A stretch of 64,000 nucleotides of DNA from Pontibacter diazotrophicus (GCF_003367245.1 NZ_QRGR01000007.1:274231-338230), one strand, 5' to 3'; shown: positions 35,833 through 45,706, counted from the first letter of the stretch. A program made the numbers and translations. The notes: generated by a model not told the origin, from the sequence alone.

Positions 35833-36711
35833 TTACCAGTTCTTCCGGAAAATATTCGGCCTTGGCAGGTAATCCCCTAAATCGTAGAGCACTGTTTTGC
35901 CGGTAGCTTTCTCTTCCTGTACGCATACACCTACCGAGAACAGATCTACTGCTTTTGAAAAATCTTTGGTGTACACCAGCTCTTTCCAGGCATCGTTCAT
36001 GTCATCAGACCAGTAAATATCATCGAAGATATAAATGGCGTTTTCTGACATAAGTGGCTTTACCCGTTCAGCATAGTGCAAGGTTGCCTCTTTTTCGTGC
36101 TGCCCGTCAATAAACACGCAATCAAATTTCGCCTTCTCTTTAATGAGCAAATCAATGGCATCATCGAATAGGTTGTTCATGATCCGGTAATGGGGAGATA
36201 TCCTTCTCATGTTTTTATCCGCGATATTGCACAAGGATTCAGAGCCTTCTATTGTCGTCAGTTCCACTCCTTTAGCAGAGACAAAATAGCTTCCCGAAAA
36301 ACCGGTGTTCGTGCCTAGTTCCAATACTCTTTTGGCGCCATACCCTTCCACAATTCTTCGCAGGAGCATGCCCTTTAGTTTCGGGGAACCTGTTTTTACG
36401 TGTGCTTCAATGTTGCTCTCCACATACTCCCCGCTAAGCGCATGCCCCTGCGCATCTTTCTGAAAAGAGCCGGAGTGGGGGGACGTATAGCTGGCTATCT
36501 TTTGTGCCTCAGATACTTTTGGAATCTGCGAGCGGAATGCCTCTATTTTAATGGCGATAGCTCTTTCATCCGAACTTAAATAAGGAACAAATTGCAGCCT
36601 TGCCGGCGGGTGAAATTCCTGCGGGAGCTTCCTTAAAAAATCAGAATGAAACTGATTATAGTTAACAGCCCGTGCTACAACTTCTTTTAAATACTTGCTT
36701 ATTTTACTCAT
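35833..36711 (-). CDS. Class I SAM-dependent O-methyltransferase
   Basis: A 292-residue methyltransferase. Motif I is VLELGTNTGFSGS, preceded by the KLKGMLLRRIVEGYGAKR helix. Later come TTIEGSESLCNIADKNM (motif post I), FDCVFIDGQHEKEAT (motif with Asp used for metal or SAM in family 3 O-methyltransferases) and AIYIFDDIYWSDDMNDAW. The spacing matches the O-methyltransferase 3 group. The N-terminal about 100 residues form an extension without a recognised motif. Substrate unknown. Intergenic repeat 36824-36901 lies just upstream. Confidence 0.82.
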   Translation of the reverse strand: MSKISKYLKEVVARAVNYNQFHSDFLRKLPQEFHPPARLQFVPYLSSDERAIAIKIEAFRSQIPKVSEAQKIASYTSPHSGSFQKDAQGHALSGEYVESNIEAHVKTGSPKLKGMLLRRIVEGYGAKRVLELGTNTGFSGSYFVSAKGVELTTIEGSESLCNIADKNMRRISPHYRIMNNLFDDAIDLLIKEKAKFDCVFIDGQHEKEATLHYAERVKPLMSENAIYIFDDIYWSDDMNDAWKELVYTKDFSKAVDLFSVGVCVQEEKATGKTVLYDLGDYLPRPNIFRKNW

Positions 36712-36823
36712 TAGAAATGGTGTGTTGATTTGATTGGCAAAAAGCTTTTCAGGGAAGAAACAGTCTTTCTAAAGAAGCTTTTTGCACCTGTCAGGAACAG
36801 GATATTTATGTATGTAATAAAAG

Positions 36824-36901
36824 AACCCACCCCTGCCCCTCCGAGGAGGGGAATTTCTACATTTGTAATTAAATTCCCTCCTCGGAGGGGCAGGGTGGGT
36901 T
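36824..36901. repeat. GC-rich dispersed palindrome (CCCCTCC family), best-preserved copy
   Basis: Arms 36824-36856 and 36871-36901 pair over about 31 bp with only two single-base bulges (core ACCCTGCCCCTCCGAGGAGG), around a short AT-rich loop. It lies between the amidase stop (36951) and the methyltransferase start (36711). Clearly the same family as 26168-26240. Confidence 0.85.
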
Positions 36902-36950
36902 AAAAACATCTCTCGCTCATTAGCAGCCACTACTCCGCAACATTTACGAT

Positions 36951-38561
36951 TTACTTACTCTTCGCAGTTTTCGGTGCATCTCCTGAAAAGAGTACGGGTG
37001 GCTTTCTGTGCTTTGTGCCTTGCTCGTAGGAGTAGGTCAGCTTAATCAGGCCTGGCTCATCAAACATTCTGCCCAGGAACTGCAGGCCGGCTGGCAGGTT
37101 CTCATAGGTATAGCCCATAGGTACTGTAAAAGCAGGCTGCCCTGTATGCGGGGCGATAATCTGGCTGTTGTCTCCCTTGTAACCCTTGAAGTCTCCCACT
37201 CTGGCGGGTGGGTTGTTCCAGGTAGGGTAAATGAGCGCGTCTACCTGGTGCTTGTCCATTGCGGCTACCACTGCATCCCGGAAAGAGATTCTTTTAGGAT
37301 CCGTATAAGCGTCACCACAGGCATGAGCGGCGTCATCCGGATGTTCAGCCTGCTCAAATTCGTGTTGCAGGTTTTCTTTTATGTAAGGAGAATACTTGCC
37401 TGAAACAATGACCTCCTCCAGGCTGCTCACTGGCGCTCCTTCACCTAAAGAAAAAAGGTATTGGTTAATGTCCTGCCGGAACACTGAGCACCACTGGTCT
37501 TTGCTCAGGCTATCAAAGTTTTCTACCTCCACAGAATCCACCACTACGGCACCTAATCTTCTGAGGTCTGCAATAGCCTGTTCAAAAAGAGCCTTCACCT
37601 GTGGGTCGGGGTTCTTTTCACTCAGGGTTCTGAACACACCAATACGGGCACCTTTCAGGCCATCTTTGTTTAAAAACTGGCGGTAGTTTTCCTGTACTTT
37701 CCCTTCGCTGTGTTTGGTGAGCGGATCGGCTGGGTCATACCCGGCAATAGCCTCCAGTATTTTGGTGGCATCGGCTACAGTACGGGCCATGGGGCCGCCT
37801 ACGTCGTTGCGCAGGTACAGGGGGGCAATACCGTGCCGGCTGGTCAGGCCCAGTGTAGAGCGGAAGCCTACCAGGGCATTGTGTGAAGAAGGGCCTCTGA
37901 TGGAGTTGCCCGTGTCGGTGCCTAAACCCACGGTGCCCATGCTGGTCGCCACAGCCGCCGCCGTGCCGCCGCTGGAACCTGCTGGAACGTGATTCAGATT
38001 GTAGGGGTTCAGCGTTTCGCCGGCAATAGAGCTGATGGTGACCATGGGGCTGAAGGCCCATTCCGCCATATTGGATTTGGCCAGGACAATGGCGCCGGCT
38101 TCTTTCAAAGCTTTTACCTGGTATGCATCTTCGGACGGAGCAAATCCTTCCAGCGCCAGCGAACCGGCTGTGGTCTGCAGGCCTTCCGTATTATAGTTAT
38201 CTTTCACAATAACCGGAATGCAGTGCAGCTTCCGGAGCTTTTTTGTCTGGGCAAATTCCTGGTCCAGTTCCCTTGCCCTTTCCAGTGCCTTCGGGTTAGT
38301 CACCACGATAGCGTTTAGTTTGGTGGGCTGGTCGAAGGTTTGAATGCGGGTAAGGTAAGCAGTTACCAACTGCTCACAACTGCAGGTACCTGCCTGAAAG
38401 GCCTCGTGTATGTCAGCGATGGTTGCCTCCTGTATGCTGAAAGATTTTTTAGCAACACTGCTCCTGGTAGTGGTGCCTTTCTCCGCCGCCTGCGGGGTAC
38501 AACTGTTAAATAAGAAAAAACAAAATAAGCAGTAGAGAACTGCTGAAAAATGAAAGCGCAT
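36951..38561 (-). CDS. Amidase signature family protein, lipoprotein
   Basis: A 536-residue Ser-cisSer-Lys amidase, exported and lipidated at Cys21 (LFNSC). Catalytic elements: Lys120 in PVIVKDNYNT, the Gly/Ser-rich GSSGGTAAAVAT with the cis-Ser (about 196-197), and nucleophile Ser220 in GTDTGNSIRGPS, where the usual second Gly of GGSIR is Asn. The C-terminal half has the expected YPTWNNPPA and GYTYENLPAGLQFLGR regions. Amidases of this group cleave primary amides or peptide amides; substrate not predicted. Monocistronic, with its promoter in the 224 bp before the divergent metalloprotease gene. Confidence 0.92.
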   Translation of the reverse strand: MRFHFSAVLYCLFCFFLFNSCTPQAAEKGTTTRSSVAKKSFSIQEATIADIHEAFQAGTCSCEQLVTAYLTRIQTFDQPTKLNAIVVTNPKALERARELDQEFAQTKKLRKLHCIPVIVKDNYNTEGLQTTAGSLALEGFAPSEDAYQVKALKEAGAIVLAKSNMAEWAFSPMVTISSIAGETLNPYNLNHVPAGSSGGTAAAVATSMGTVGLGTDTGNSIRGPSSHNALVGFRSTLGLTSRHGIAPLYLRNDVGGPMARTVADATKILEAIAGYDPADPLTKHSEGKVQENYRQFLNKDGLKGARIGVFRTLSEKNPDPQVKALFEQAIADLRRLGAVVVDSVEVENFDSLSKDQWCSVFRQDINQYLFSLGEGAPVSSLEEVIVSGKYSPYIKENLQHEFEQAEHPDDAAHACGDAYTDPKRISFRDAVVAAMDKHQVDALIYPTWNNPPARVGDFKGYKGDNSQIIAPHTGQPAFTVPMGYTYENLPAGLQFLGRMFDEPGLIKLTYSYEQGTKHRKPPVLFSGDAPKTAKSK

Positions 38562-38785
38562 GGGCTTGTTAATTTTTTATTGTCAGAAGTAAAGCTACAG
38601 GTATTCTGGCTATCTGAAAAGGTGTTGGCCTGAAAAAAAATATGGGAATGTTAACAGATGATGTAGCATGGCAGCAGCCTTCTGCTGTAACATATGCATA
38701 CTTTCTTAAAATAAACTTAACTTTAAGCTGCTGAGCTGCCGTTGAGCTGTTTAGCCATTCTCTAAGTTTAACAATTGAATAGCAA

Positions 38786-41278
38786 ATGCCAAAGTTTTAC
38801 CAGGTCATAAGTTTAGCCCTACTTATGGCTGTCACTCAAACATCCTGTTCCACTACAAAAGAAGCGGCGCAACAACCAACTGCCGCTAGCCAAACAGAGA
38901 ACACTGTAAAGGCCAGACCAGCCTCCAGAAGCGGCTTCAAAAACTACAATGAAGTTATCACAAAAGACGCTGTGTCAGACCAGGGGCTTTTCACCATCCA
39001 CAGGGTGGGGGACAAGTACTACTATGAAATACCTGATTCGCTGCTGCAGCGCGATTTCCTGTGGATAAGCCGGTTTGCCAGCCTTCCGTCCGGGCTGGGC
39101 GGCGGATACGTAAACGCAGGTTCTTCTGTGAATGAGCAGATGGTGGTGTGGCAGAAGTTTAATGACAAAATTGTGCTGAAGACGAAGTCGTACAACGCTG
39201 TTGCGGCCGACTCTCTACCAATTAGCCTCTCGGTGCAGGCCAACAATTACCAGCCAACCATCTATGCGTTCGATATCGCTGCCTTGTCAAGAGACTCAGC
39301 AGGGTATGTAATTGATGTAACCAAGTTCTTCTCCAGCGACATCAAAGTAATCAGCGGCCTTAGTGCTGATATGCGGAAGAACTATAAAGTGAGCAAGCTG
39401 GATGAGAGCCGCAGTTTTATCAACAGTGTGAAAAGTTTTCCGCTGAACATAGAGGTGAAGCAGGACTTTACCTATGATGCTGCCGAGCCGCCTTCTAACT
39501 CTGCCACCGGGTCAATTAGCTTGATGATGAACCAGTCGATGGTGCTGCTGCCGAAAGAGCCGATGCAGCCCCGCATCAACGACTACCGCGTAGGCTACTT
39601 TACTATCCGGCAGGTCGACTATGGCTCGGAGGCGCTGAAAGCCGACGAGAAATCATACATCCGCCGCTGGAAGTTAGTGCCCAAAGACATTGCAGCCTAT
39701 GAGCGCGGCGAACTGGTAGAGCCGGTCAAGCCAATTGTATACTACCTCGACCCAGCCACACCTGATAAGCTGCGCCCATACATTAAAGCGGGTGTGGAGC
39801 AATGGCAGAAAGCTTTTGAAACTGCCGGCTTCAAGAATGCCATCATCGCCAAAGACCCGCCTTCACCGGAGGAAGACCCGGATTTCAGCCCGGAAGATGT
39901 GCGCTACTCCGTTATACGCTATGTAGCCAGTACCACCCGCAACGCCGTTGGCCCGAGTGTGTCTGACCCGCGCTCCGGGGAAATTATTGAAAGTGACATT
40001 ATCTGGTATCACAACCACCTGCGCTCTTACAGAAATAGGTATTTACTGGAGACAGGCGCTGCCAACCCGAACGCCCGCACCCTCGAAACTCCGCTGGAAG
40101 ACCTGGGCGAGATGATGCTAGAGGTGATTACGCATGAAGTGGGCCATGCCCTTGGTTTGCCGCACAACATGAAAGCCAGCGCCGCCTACCCAACAGATTC
40201 GCTTCGTTCGGGAGCATTTACGCAGCAATACGGCATTGCCGCCACCATCATGGACTATGCCCGCTACAACTACATCGCACAGCCCGGCGACCAGAATATC
40301 CGGTTCATCCGTCAGTTAGGGCCTTACGACCATTATGCCATTAACTGGGGCTACCGCTACCTGCCAGATGCCAACAGCGCAGAGGAGGAAGTGCCGACAC
40401 TATCGAAATGGATAACGGAAAGAACCGGCGACCCGATTTACCAGTTCGGCAGCGGTAGCGGCGGCTACGACCCGGAAAGCCAGACAGAAGGCATCGGTGC
40501 GAATGTAGTGGAGTCCAGCACTTATGGCCTGAAGAACCTGAAGCGGGTAGCGCCGAAGCTGTATGAGTGGACGGCAGCCCAAACCAATGACTACGATGAC
40601 CTCGAAGAACTTTACGGTGAACTGGTTGGTGTTTGGAGCCGCTACATTGGCCACGTGGTAACGAATGTGGGGGGAGTGCATGAAAACCGCCTGAAGCCGG
40701 AGCAGACAGGTTACATCTTTACACCCGTAGCTGCCAAAACACAGACAGCATCCATGGATTGGCTTCTGAATAACGCTTTTTCTTCACCGGAGTGGCTGCA
40801 CCAGACAAACATCAGCCGCAATATTCACCATGCCAGCTATGTGGAGAGCATCCGCAACCTGCAGGAGCGCCACCTGAACAACCTGCTTTCCGCAGACAGA
40901 ATGGCCCGCCTGATGGAAAATGAGGTGAACAACGTAGGCTACAATGCCCTGGACATGGTACGCCAGCTACAGCGCGGCATCTGGAGCGAGGTATACAGCG
41001 GCGCCAAGATTGATATCTATCGCCGCAACCTGCAAAAGGCCTACCTGGACCGCATGAACTACCTGCTAAACGAAGAGCCGGCCCGAAGCAACCGCAACTA
41101 CGGAACGCCGGTGGAAATCAGCCAGTCTGATATCCGTTCGATTGCAAGAGGCGAACTCGTAAAGCTGCAGCGCCAGCTGAGAAGTACCCAGAGCCGTTAC
41201 AATAACGACCTCAGCCGATACCATATAGATGATGCCATTGTCAGGATTGAAAATATCCTGAATCCGAAGAAAGCCTAA
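38786..41278 (+). CDS. Zinc-dependent metalloprotease (DUF5117/DUF4953 family)
   Basis: An 830-residue exported protease with lipobox TQTSC (Cys21 region). It has the extended zinc motif HEVGHALGLPHN near residue 450, with three His ligands and the catalytic Glu; a downstream SxMDY-like TIMDYARYNY supplies the Met-turn, placing it with metzincin-like enzymes. The N-terminal region (about 60-330) matches DUF5118/DUF5117 (RDFLWISRFASLP, then YFTIRQVDYG), and the C-terminal helical region matches DUF4953. Bacteroidota carry several paralogues; substrates are unknown. A hairpin with a T-run at 41306-41330 ends the transcript. Confidence 0.92.
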   Translation: MPKFYQVISLALLMAVTQTSCSTTKEAAQQPTAASQTENTVKARPASRSGFKNYNEVITKDAVSDQGLFTIHRVGDKYYYEIPDSLLQRDFLWISRFASLPSGLGGGYVNAGSSVNEQMVVWQKFNDKIVLKTKSYNAVAADSLPISLSVQANNYQPTIYAFDIAALSRDSAGYVIDVTKFFSSDIKVISGLSADMRKNYKVSKLDESRSFINSVKSFPLNIEVKQDFTYDAAEPPSNSATGSISLMMNQSMVLLPKEPMQPRINDYRVGYFTIRQVDYGSEALKADEKSYIRRWKLVPKDIAAYERGELVEPVKPIVYYLDPATPDKLRPYIKAGVEQWQKAFETAGFKNAIIAKDPPSPEEDPDFSPEDVRYSVIRYVASTTRNAVGPSVSDPRSGEIIESDIIWYHNHLRSYRNRYLLETGAANPNARTLETPLEDLGEMMLEVITHEVGHALGLPHNMKASAAYPTDSLRSGAFTQQYGIAATIMDYARYNYIAQPGDQNIRFIRQLGPYDHYAINWGYRYLPDANSAEEEVPTLSKWITERTGDPIYQFGSGSGGYDPESQTEGIGANVVESSTYGLKNLKRVAPKLYEWTAAQTNDYDDLEELYGELVGVWSRYIGHVVTNVGGVHENRLKPEQTGYIFTPVAAKTQTASMDWLLNNAFSSPEWLHQTNISRNIHHASYVESIRNLQERHLNNLLSADRMARLMENEVNNVGYNALDMVRQLQRGIWSEVYSGAKIDIYRRNLQKAYLDRMNYLLNEEPARSNRNYGTPVEISQSDIRSIARGELVKLQRQLRSTQSRYNNDLSRYHIDDAIVRIENILNPKKA

Positions 41279-41305
41279 AGTTGGCTCAGAAACATTAAAT
41301 ATGAA

Positions 41306-41330
41306 CGCCCCTCCAATCGGAAGGGCTTTT
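41306..41330 (+). terminator. Intrinsic terminator
   Basis: GCCCCTCC (41306-41313) pairs with GGAAGGGC (41318-41325) with one mismatch around AATC, followed by TTTT. Positioned 28 bp after the metalloprotease stop. Confidence 0.65.
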
Positions 41331-41484
41331 CATTGGTTGAGGTGATTAAACCAAAGGCCTTCAAGCCTGGCATATATCTGAAAAAGAAGATTTTAGGTGT
41401 GAATAATAATATTTACCTTACTTTAAGGTTAGTATAAGAAACACAGTCGATTATATTTTATTTTACATCAGCAGGATTCGCAGC

Positions 41485-42198
41485 ATGAAGCACATTCTTA
41501 TTTTAGCAATATGTATTTTTATTGGAGAGGGTGCCATGGCACAGATAAACCTGAACAAGGTAAAATCGGCCCTGAGTGGCAACAGCCAACTCTCTTCAGA
41601 TGAAGTGGGGGCAGGGTTGAAAGAGGCCTTAACGGTTGGCGTTTCAAAGGGGTCAGACATGGTATCGCAGGCAGACGGGTTCTATAAAAATCCCGCTATC
41701 CGTATTCCTTTCCCACCCGAGGCTCAGAAAGTAGAAGACAGGCTTCGCCAGATAGGCATGGGCGGTGAAGTAGATAAATTTGTACTTGCCCTCAACCGTG
41801 CAGCAGAAGATGCTGCACAGGAAGCCAAACCCGTATTTGTGTCGGCCATTAAACAAATGACCATTCAGGATGCCTGGTCTATTTTGCAGGGGCAGAACGA
41901 TGCCGCCACGCAATACCTGAGCCGCACGACATCAGGCCAACTGAATGAGAAGTTTAAACCTATCATACAGAACTCACTGAATAAGGTAGACGCCACCCAG
42001 CTTTACGCTAACCTGATTAACACCTACAACAAAATTCCCCTGGTGCAGAAAATGAACCCGGACTTGGATGAATACGCTACCCAGAAAGCCATTGATGGCC
42101 TTTTTGTAATGGTCGCACAAGAGGAAAAAAACATCCGCCAGAACCCAGGCGCCAGAACCACTGACTTACTGCAAAAAGTTTTTGCGGCTCAAAAGTAA
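41485..42198 (+). CDS. DUF4197 domain protein, secreted
   Basis: A 237-residue helical periplasmic protein of the DUF4197 family. A signal peptide (ILAICIFIGEGAMA) is followed by the family pattern VGAGLKEALTVGVSKGSDMVSQ (in pieces), DGFYKNPAIRIPFPPEAQKVE, LRQIGMGGEVDKFVLALNRAAEDA and MTIQDAWSILQGQNDAATQYL. Function unknown. Monocistronic with a clear bidirectional terminator at 42236-42263. Confidence 0.92.
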   Translation: MKHILILAICIFIGEGAMAQINLNKVKSALSGNSQLSSDEVGAGLKEALTVGVSKGSDMVSQADGFYKNPAIRIPFPPEAQKVEDRLRQIGMGGEVDKFVLALNRAAEDAAQEAKPVFVSAIKQMTIQDAWSILQGQNDAATQYLSRTTSGQLNEKFKPIIQNSLNKVDATQLYANLINTYNKIPLVQKMNPDLDEYATQKAIDGLFVMVAQEEKNIRQNPGARTTDLLQKVFAAQK

Positions 42199-42235
42199 AT
42201 AAATGCAACGCTGAACAGCGCTGTTATAGCAAATC

Positions 42236-42263
42236 AAAAGCCCTTCCAACCGGAAGGGCTTTT
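42236..42263. terminator. Bidirectional intrinsic terminator
   Basis: AAAAGCCCTTCC (42236-42247) and GGAAGGGCTTTT (42252-42263) pair perfectly around AACC, with A and T runs at the ends. It separates the convergent DUF4197 and amidohydrolase genes. Confidence 0.85.
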
Positions 42264-42296
42264 TGTGTCTGAAGAATATAGGATGCTAAACAAATG

Positions 42297-43688
42297 CTAC
42301 CGCTTCTCCAGTTTCCTGAGCTCCTGCTCTATATAGCTTTTGGGGAGCCAGCGCTTGCCTACCAGCACGCCCTCTATCTGCTGTGTTTGTTCAATTTGCT
42401 CTAATGGGTTGCCCGCCAATAACACAAGGTCAGCGGCAGCGCCGGGTTTGATAACGCCAATATCGTTGCGGTTCAGGTAACGACCTATGTTAACGGTGCC
42501 GGTGCGAAGCGCTTCGTAAGGACTAAGGCCTGCGTCTACGAGATATTTTAGCTCGTGGTGCGTCGAGAAGCCCGGCACATTGAATACCTGTGGCGCATCG
42601 GAGCCGAGCAGCAGCCCAACGCCATTTCGGTTCGCTTCATAAATAAGTTTTCTTCTGAGCTGTACGTAATCCGCTATTTCCGCTGCATCGTACTGCGGGT
42701 TCTGCATCAGGTTCTTTTTCGTGGATGTCCAGTTATCAAGCGTTTTAGGCGCCATGTATTTCATTTCCGGTGCCTGTCGCAGCACTTCGGGGTCTTTGTC
42801 AGCCGCTATCCATCGCTCAGCAAGCGCCTGCGTCGGAACAACCCATATATCGTTTTCACGGAGTGCGTTCATCAGCTTGGGTATGCGGCTTTCGTCAGCC
42901 TGGTCAGCAATGTACATGGCAAACAAACCCGCTTGCTGCTCCGGAATGGTATCAAGGCCAGGCACAAGGCTCTCCACAAAGCCATCCAGGTGATCGATAG
43001 AGGCATAGCCGCTTTCAATGGCGCGCCAGACACCCACCTCATAAGACACATGGCCGGCAAACGGGATGCCTACTTCTTTGGCAGTGCTGGAGATGGCGGC
43101 AAAGGTTTCGGGCGTGAGGCCGGGGTGCAGCTTTAGGAAATCGTATCCTGCCTGCTTCTGCTGGCGCACCATTTCAGCGCCTTCAGCCGGGGTTTTTACA
43201 CTGTTGCCGTTAAAGGAAGGACCAGAGGTATAAAAGCGGGGGCTGATAAGTTGTCCGCTCTCAATCCTGTCGCGCAGCTCCAGGTGGCGCGGGTGGCCCA
43301 GCATTCCGCGGATGGTCGTAATGCCCTTCAGCGCGAAAAGCTTTAGAACTTCCTCCATCGGTTCAAATTCATCTACAGGAGGTACGTGCGCATGCATCTC
43401 CGCCAGGCCCGGCATCAGGTATTTACCTTCCCCGTTTATCACCAAGGCATCTTTGCTGTACTTCACTTCCCCTGATTTGCCCATGGCACTGATAACACCG
43501 TCTTTCACCACCACGACCTGATTTGTGAGCACCTGCTCTTTATCCATGGGGATGACATTGACCGCACGAAAAACTATTTCGCGGTTCCCGGAGTGCACCG
43601 GCTCCTGTGCCATACCGGAGATACTGAATAGCACAAGAAAACAGGCGAAGGCTGCTTTCAGGAGTTTATTTGTTGCGTATTGAAGCAT
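42297..43688 (-). CDS. Amidohydrolase, secreted (second paralogue)
   Basis: A 463-residue metal-dependent hydrolase with a signal peptide ending near SGMAQ but no lipobox. The metal-site residues are in place: HxH in AEMHAHVPP (His99, His101), Lys186 in FLKLHPG, His212 in AGHVSYE, His233 in DHLDGF and Asp364 in LGSDAPQVFN. The C-terminal subdomain has GVIKPGAAADLVLLAGNPLEQI. It is a paralogue of the enzyme at 9876-11303, with the same layout but limited residue identity. Substrate unknown; dipeptides or N-acyl compounds are possible. Confidence 0.88.
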   Translation of the reverse strand: MLQYATNKLLKAAFACFLVLFSISGMAQEPVHSGNREIVFRAVNVIPMDKEQVLTNQVVVVKDGVISAMGKSGEVKYSKDALVINGEGKYLMPGLAEMHAHVPPVDEFEPMEEVLKLFALKGITTIRGMLGHPRHLELRDRIESGQLISPRFYTSGPSFNGNSVKTPAEGAEMVRQQKQAGYDFLKLHPGLTPETFAAISSTAKEVGIPFAGHVSYEVGVWRAIESGYASIDHLDGFVESLVPGLDTIPEQQAGLFAMYIADQADESRIPKLMNALRENDIWVVPTQALAERWIAADKDPEVLRQAPEMKYMAPKTLDNWTSTKKNLMQNPQYDAAEIADYVQLRRKLIYEANRNGVGLLLGSDAPQVFNVPGFSTHHELKYLVDAGLSPYEALRTGTVNIGRYLNRNDIGVIKPGAAADLVLLAGNPLEQIEQTQQIEGVLVGKRWLPKSYIEQELRKLEKR

Positions 43689-44027
43689 AAGAAACAGGAT
43701 TTAGAATGAGACGAAACAGCAGGAAAGCATCATTTCCTAATTACAAGAGAAGTAAATCCTTTCATAGCAACTGTTCTACCATGAAATACTCCTAAAAGAC
43801 TTCAAGTGTTTACTCATGGCAGAGCAACAGGTTGTTCTGCCGCCAGCCTTATTTCGAACCAGGGTATTTCCTTTCTTGCCTGGCAACCGGAGGGTGTGTA
43901 ACAGCGAAAGATTTCGTGCTTTATACTCCGTTGTACATGCCGGTCAGGATTGCTTTCTGGTAGTTTTTTTATCGTACAGAGAAAGTGTCCGTAAGAGAAG
44001 AATTATCTGAAACTAAATTTAATAATC
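43689..44027. other. Intergenic region with no supported gene
   Basis: A 64-codon plus-strand frame (43816-44010) is open but Arg/Phe-rich and unlike any family. The region otherwise holds the promoters of the divergent amidohydrolase and small lipoprotein genes, which I cannot place precisely. Confidence 0.35.
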
Positions 44028-44270
44028 ATGAAGAAGACTTTCAATTTTATAATGACAGCGGCTTTTCTCTCATCGGCACTTGTATTCGCCTCCTGTTCTG
44101 ATAATCAGGCCACCGAGGACTCTGACTTGGAAGGAATGACAACCGGAGGACTTGATATTGGTGGCGCTGCCGCTGGCGAAGGCGTGGATACTACGATTGT
44201 AGAAACCGATACCCTCCGCACCACAGCCGGCTCAACAACTGGTACTACCGGTGGAGCTACTACTAATTAA
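44028..44270 (+). CDS. Small Gly/Thr-rich lipoprotein
   Basis: An 80-residue protein. The signal peptide ends in the lipobox FASC (Cys23). The mature 57 residues are low-complexity: acidic at first (ATEDSDLEG), then rich in Gly, Thr and Ala, with repeated TTG units at the C-terminus. No family recognised. The clean lipobox and ATG make it a likely real gene; role unknown, perhaps an envelope spacer protein. Confidence 0.7.
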   Translation: MKKTFNFIMTAAFLSSALVFASCSDNQATEDSDLEGMTTGGLDIGGAAAGEGVDTTIVETDTLRTTAGSTTGTTGGATTN

Positions 44271-44299
44271 TTCAGGAACCAGCCTCCGTTAGTGAGAAA

Positions 44300-44431
44300 G
44301 TCCTCCTTTGCAGAGGGTAGGGTAGAATTTATAATATACTTTGGTTCAATTGTAAAGCAGGTTCAAATTGCAACTTTGTGCATGATTATCTACAGGTGAA
44401 ATCATCCCCCTCACCCCCTTCAAAGGTGGAC
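44300..44431. repeat. MITE/REP-like element with terminal inverted repeats (GTCC family)
   Basis: Left end 44300-44327 (GTCCTCCTTTGCAGAGGGTA...) and right end 44402-44431 are imperfect inverted repeats about 28-30 bp long that enclose about 75 bp of AT-rich sequence. The ends match those of the element at 50201-50346, while the interiors differ. It fills most of the gap between the small lipoprotein and VOC genes. Confidence 0.65.
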
Positions 44432-44551
44432 AATACACATTATCTCTAACCTCATATCAGAACAAAGACTGCAGCAGTTGGTGTTTCCCTTTTGTAGCTG
44501 TCCGGAATCACACGTAATTTCGAACTTCCAAATGCTCCATTACCCTTTTAT

Positions 44552-44944
44552 ATGAACAAAATAACCGCCACCATCAACCACATTGCGCTTTATGTGCATG
44601 ACCTCGACAGAAGTACAAAGTTTTATAAAGAAGTGCTGCAACTGCGCCAGATTCCGGAGCCATTTAAAGACGGCTGGCACAACTGGTTCAGCATAGGAGA
44701 GCGAAGCCAACTGCACCTGATAGAAGGAGCACCCCGGGAGATAGTGCAGGAGAAGCAAAGGCACATTTGCTTCAGTGTGCCATCGCTGGAAGATTTCATG
44801 GAGAACCTGGAAGAGCTGCGCATTGACTACGGCAACTTCGAAGAAACGTCCAAAGAGCCTAACCTGCGTTCAGATGGTATCCGGCAGATTTTCTTCCAAG
44901 ACCCCGATGGCTATTGGCTGGAGGTAAACGATGACCATGCATAA
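44552..44944 (+). CDS. VOC family (glyoxalase-like) protein
   Basis: A 130-residue vicinal-oxygen-chelate protein built of two beta-alpha-beta-beta-beta modules. Candidate metal ligands are His in INHIALYVHD (first strand), Glu or His in the middle strands (QLHLIEG, RHICFSV) and Glu in the last strand YWLEVND. This is the ligand layout of glyoxalase I, but the protein could equally be a dioxygenase- or fosfomycin-resistance-like member. Monocistronic; converges on the DUF4184 gene. Confidence 0.9.
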   Translation: MNKITATINHIALYVHDLDRSTKFYKEVLQLRQIPEPFKDGWHNWFSIGERSQLHLIEGAPREIVQEKQRHICFSVPSLEDFMENLEELRIDYGNFEETSKEPNLRSDGIRQIFFQDPDGYWLEVNDDHA

Positions 44945-44974
44945 CCTGTGCTGGTGAAGTTAAAGCCTTGGGTA

Positions 44975-45706
44975 TTACCTGCTCCTGAAAACGTAAGATG
45001 CCAGGCACAGGCTTATCAGGCCGGCGGAAATGATGACTACAATTACATTCGGGAAATATGTGAAGTCAATTCCTGTTGAAAATCTGATGGCCGTGAAGAC
45101 AAAAGTTGCTGTGAATATCAGTAGCCAGTACCAAAGCACCTGTTGGGCTGCTGGCAAAGTAGAGGTACTTTTTACCGTAGGTCGCAGGAGAGCATAAAGC
45201 ACGACAAGGCCTCCAATTATAGAAAACACGATCTGAAGCAGAAAGTAAACAGGAATCTGATAGTCACCCAAAGCCACATCTGTTGCTAAAATCGGAAACC
45301 AGTTGAGAAACAGGCCATACTCGTGAGTAAAATTGTCCCAGAAAAGATGAGAGGCGATGCCGACAAGCATGGAAACCACCACTACCCAGGCGTGCTGCCT
45401 GTAATAGCGTATCCAGTCAAAGTCTTTGAAGTGGCTTAACCGCTGCCGCAGAAAAAGAGGAAGATGGTTGATAAGCGGATTGCGTACGATGAGGTGAAAC
45501 AGAAAGGCAAGCAGAATGGCTAATGGCAGATTGAACCAGAAAATGCTGTGCCAGGTGTGGCTGAAAGAGACTTGAGCTTTCATCTTCAGGAACATCTCGA
45601 AATCCGGAGCGACACTGCCCGCAACCAGGCCTGTTAAAGAGCGCCAGCGCTGGGGCAGGTAATAGCCTGGCAAGACAATGGCTGGATGGGAAAAGGTGAA
45701 AGGCAT
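44975..45706 (-). CDS. DUF4184 membrane protein
   Basis: A 243-residue inner-membrane protein. It begins with the family N-terminus MPFTFSHPAIVLP, followed by LTGLVAGSVAPDFEMFL and SHTWHSIFWFNLPLA. The histidines of SHTWHS and SHLFWDNFTHEYG are conserved and could form a metal site resembling membrane-bound metal-dependent hydrolases (YdjM-like). About six membrane spans. The frame continues nine codons upstream of ATG 45706, but family proteins start at MPFTFSH. Activity unknown. Confidence 0.87.
   Translation of the reverse strand: MPFTFSHPAIVLPGYYLPQRWRSLTGLVAGSVAPDFEMFLKMKAQVSFSHTWHSIFWFNLPLAILLAFLFHLIVRNPLINHLPLFLRQRLSHFKDFDWIRYYRQHAWVVVVSMLVGIASHLFWDNFTHEYGLFLNWFPILATDVALGDYQIPVYFLLQIVFSIIGGLVVLYALLRPTVKSTSTLPAAQQVLWYWLLIFTATFVFTAIRFSTGIDFTYFPNVIVVIISAGLISLCLASYVFRSR

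Noticed and set aside
43816..44010. 64-codon frame in the amidohydrolase-lipoprotein gap
   Set aside because: Arg/Phe-rich product without signal sequence or family resemblance; probably chance.
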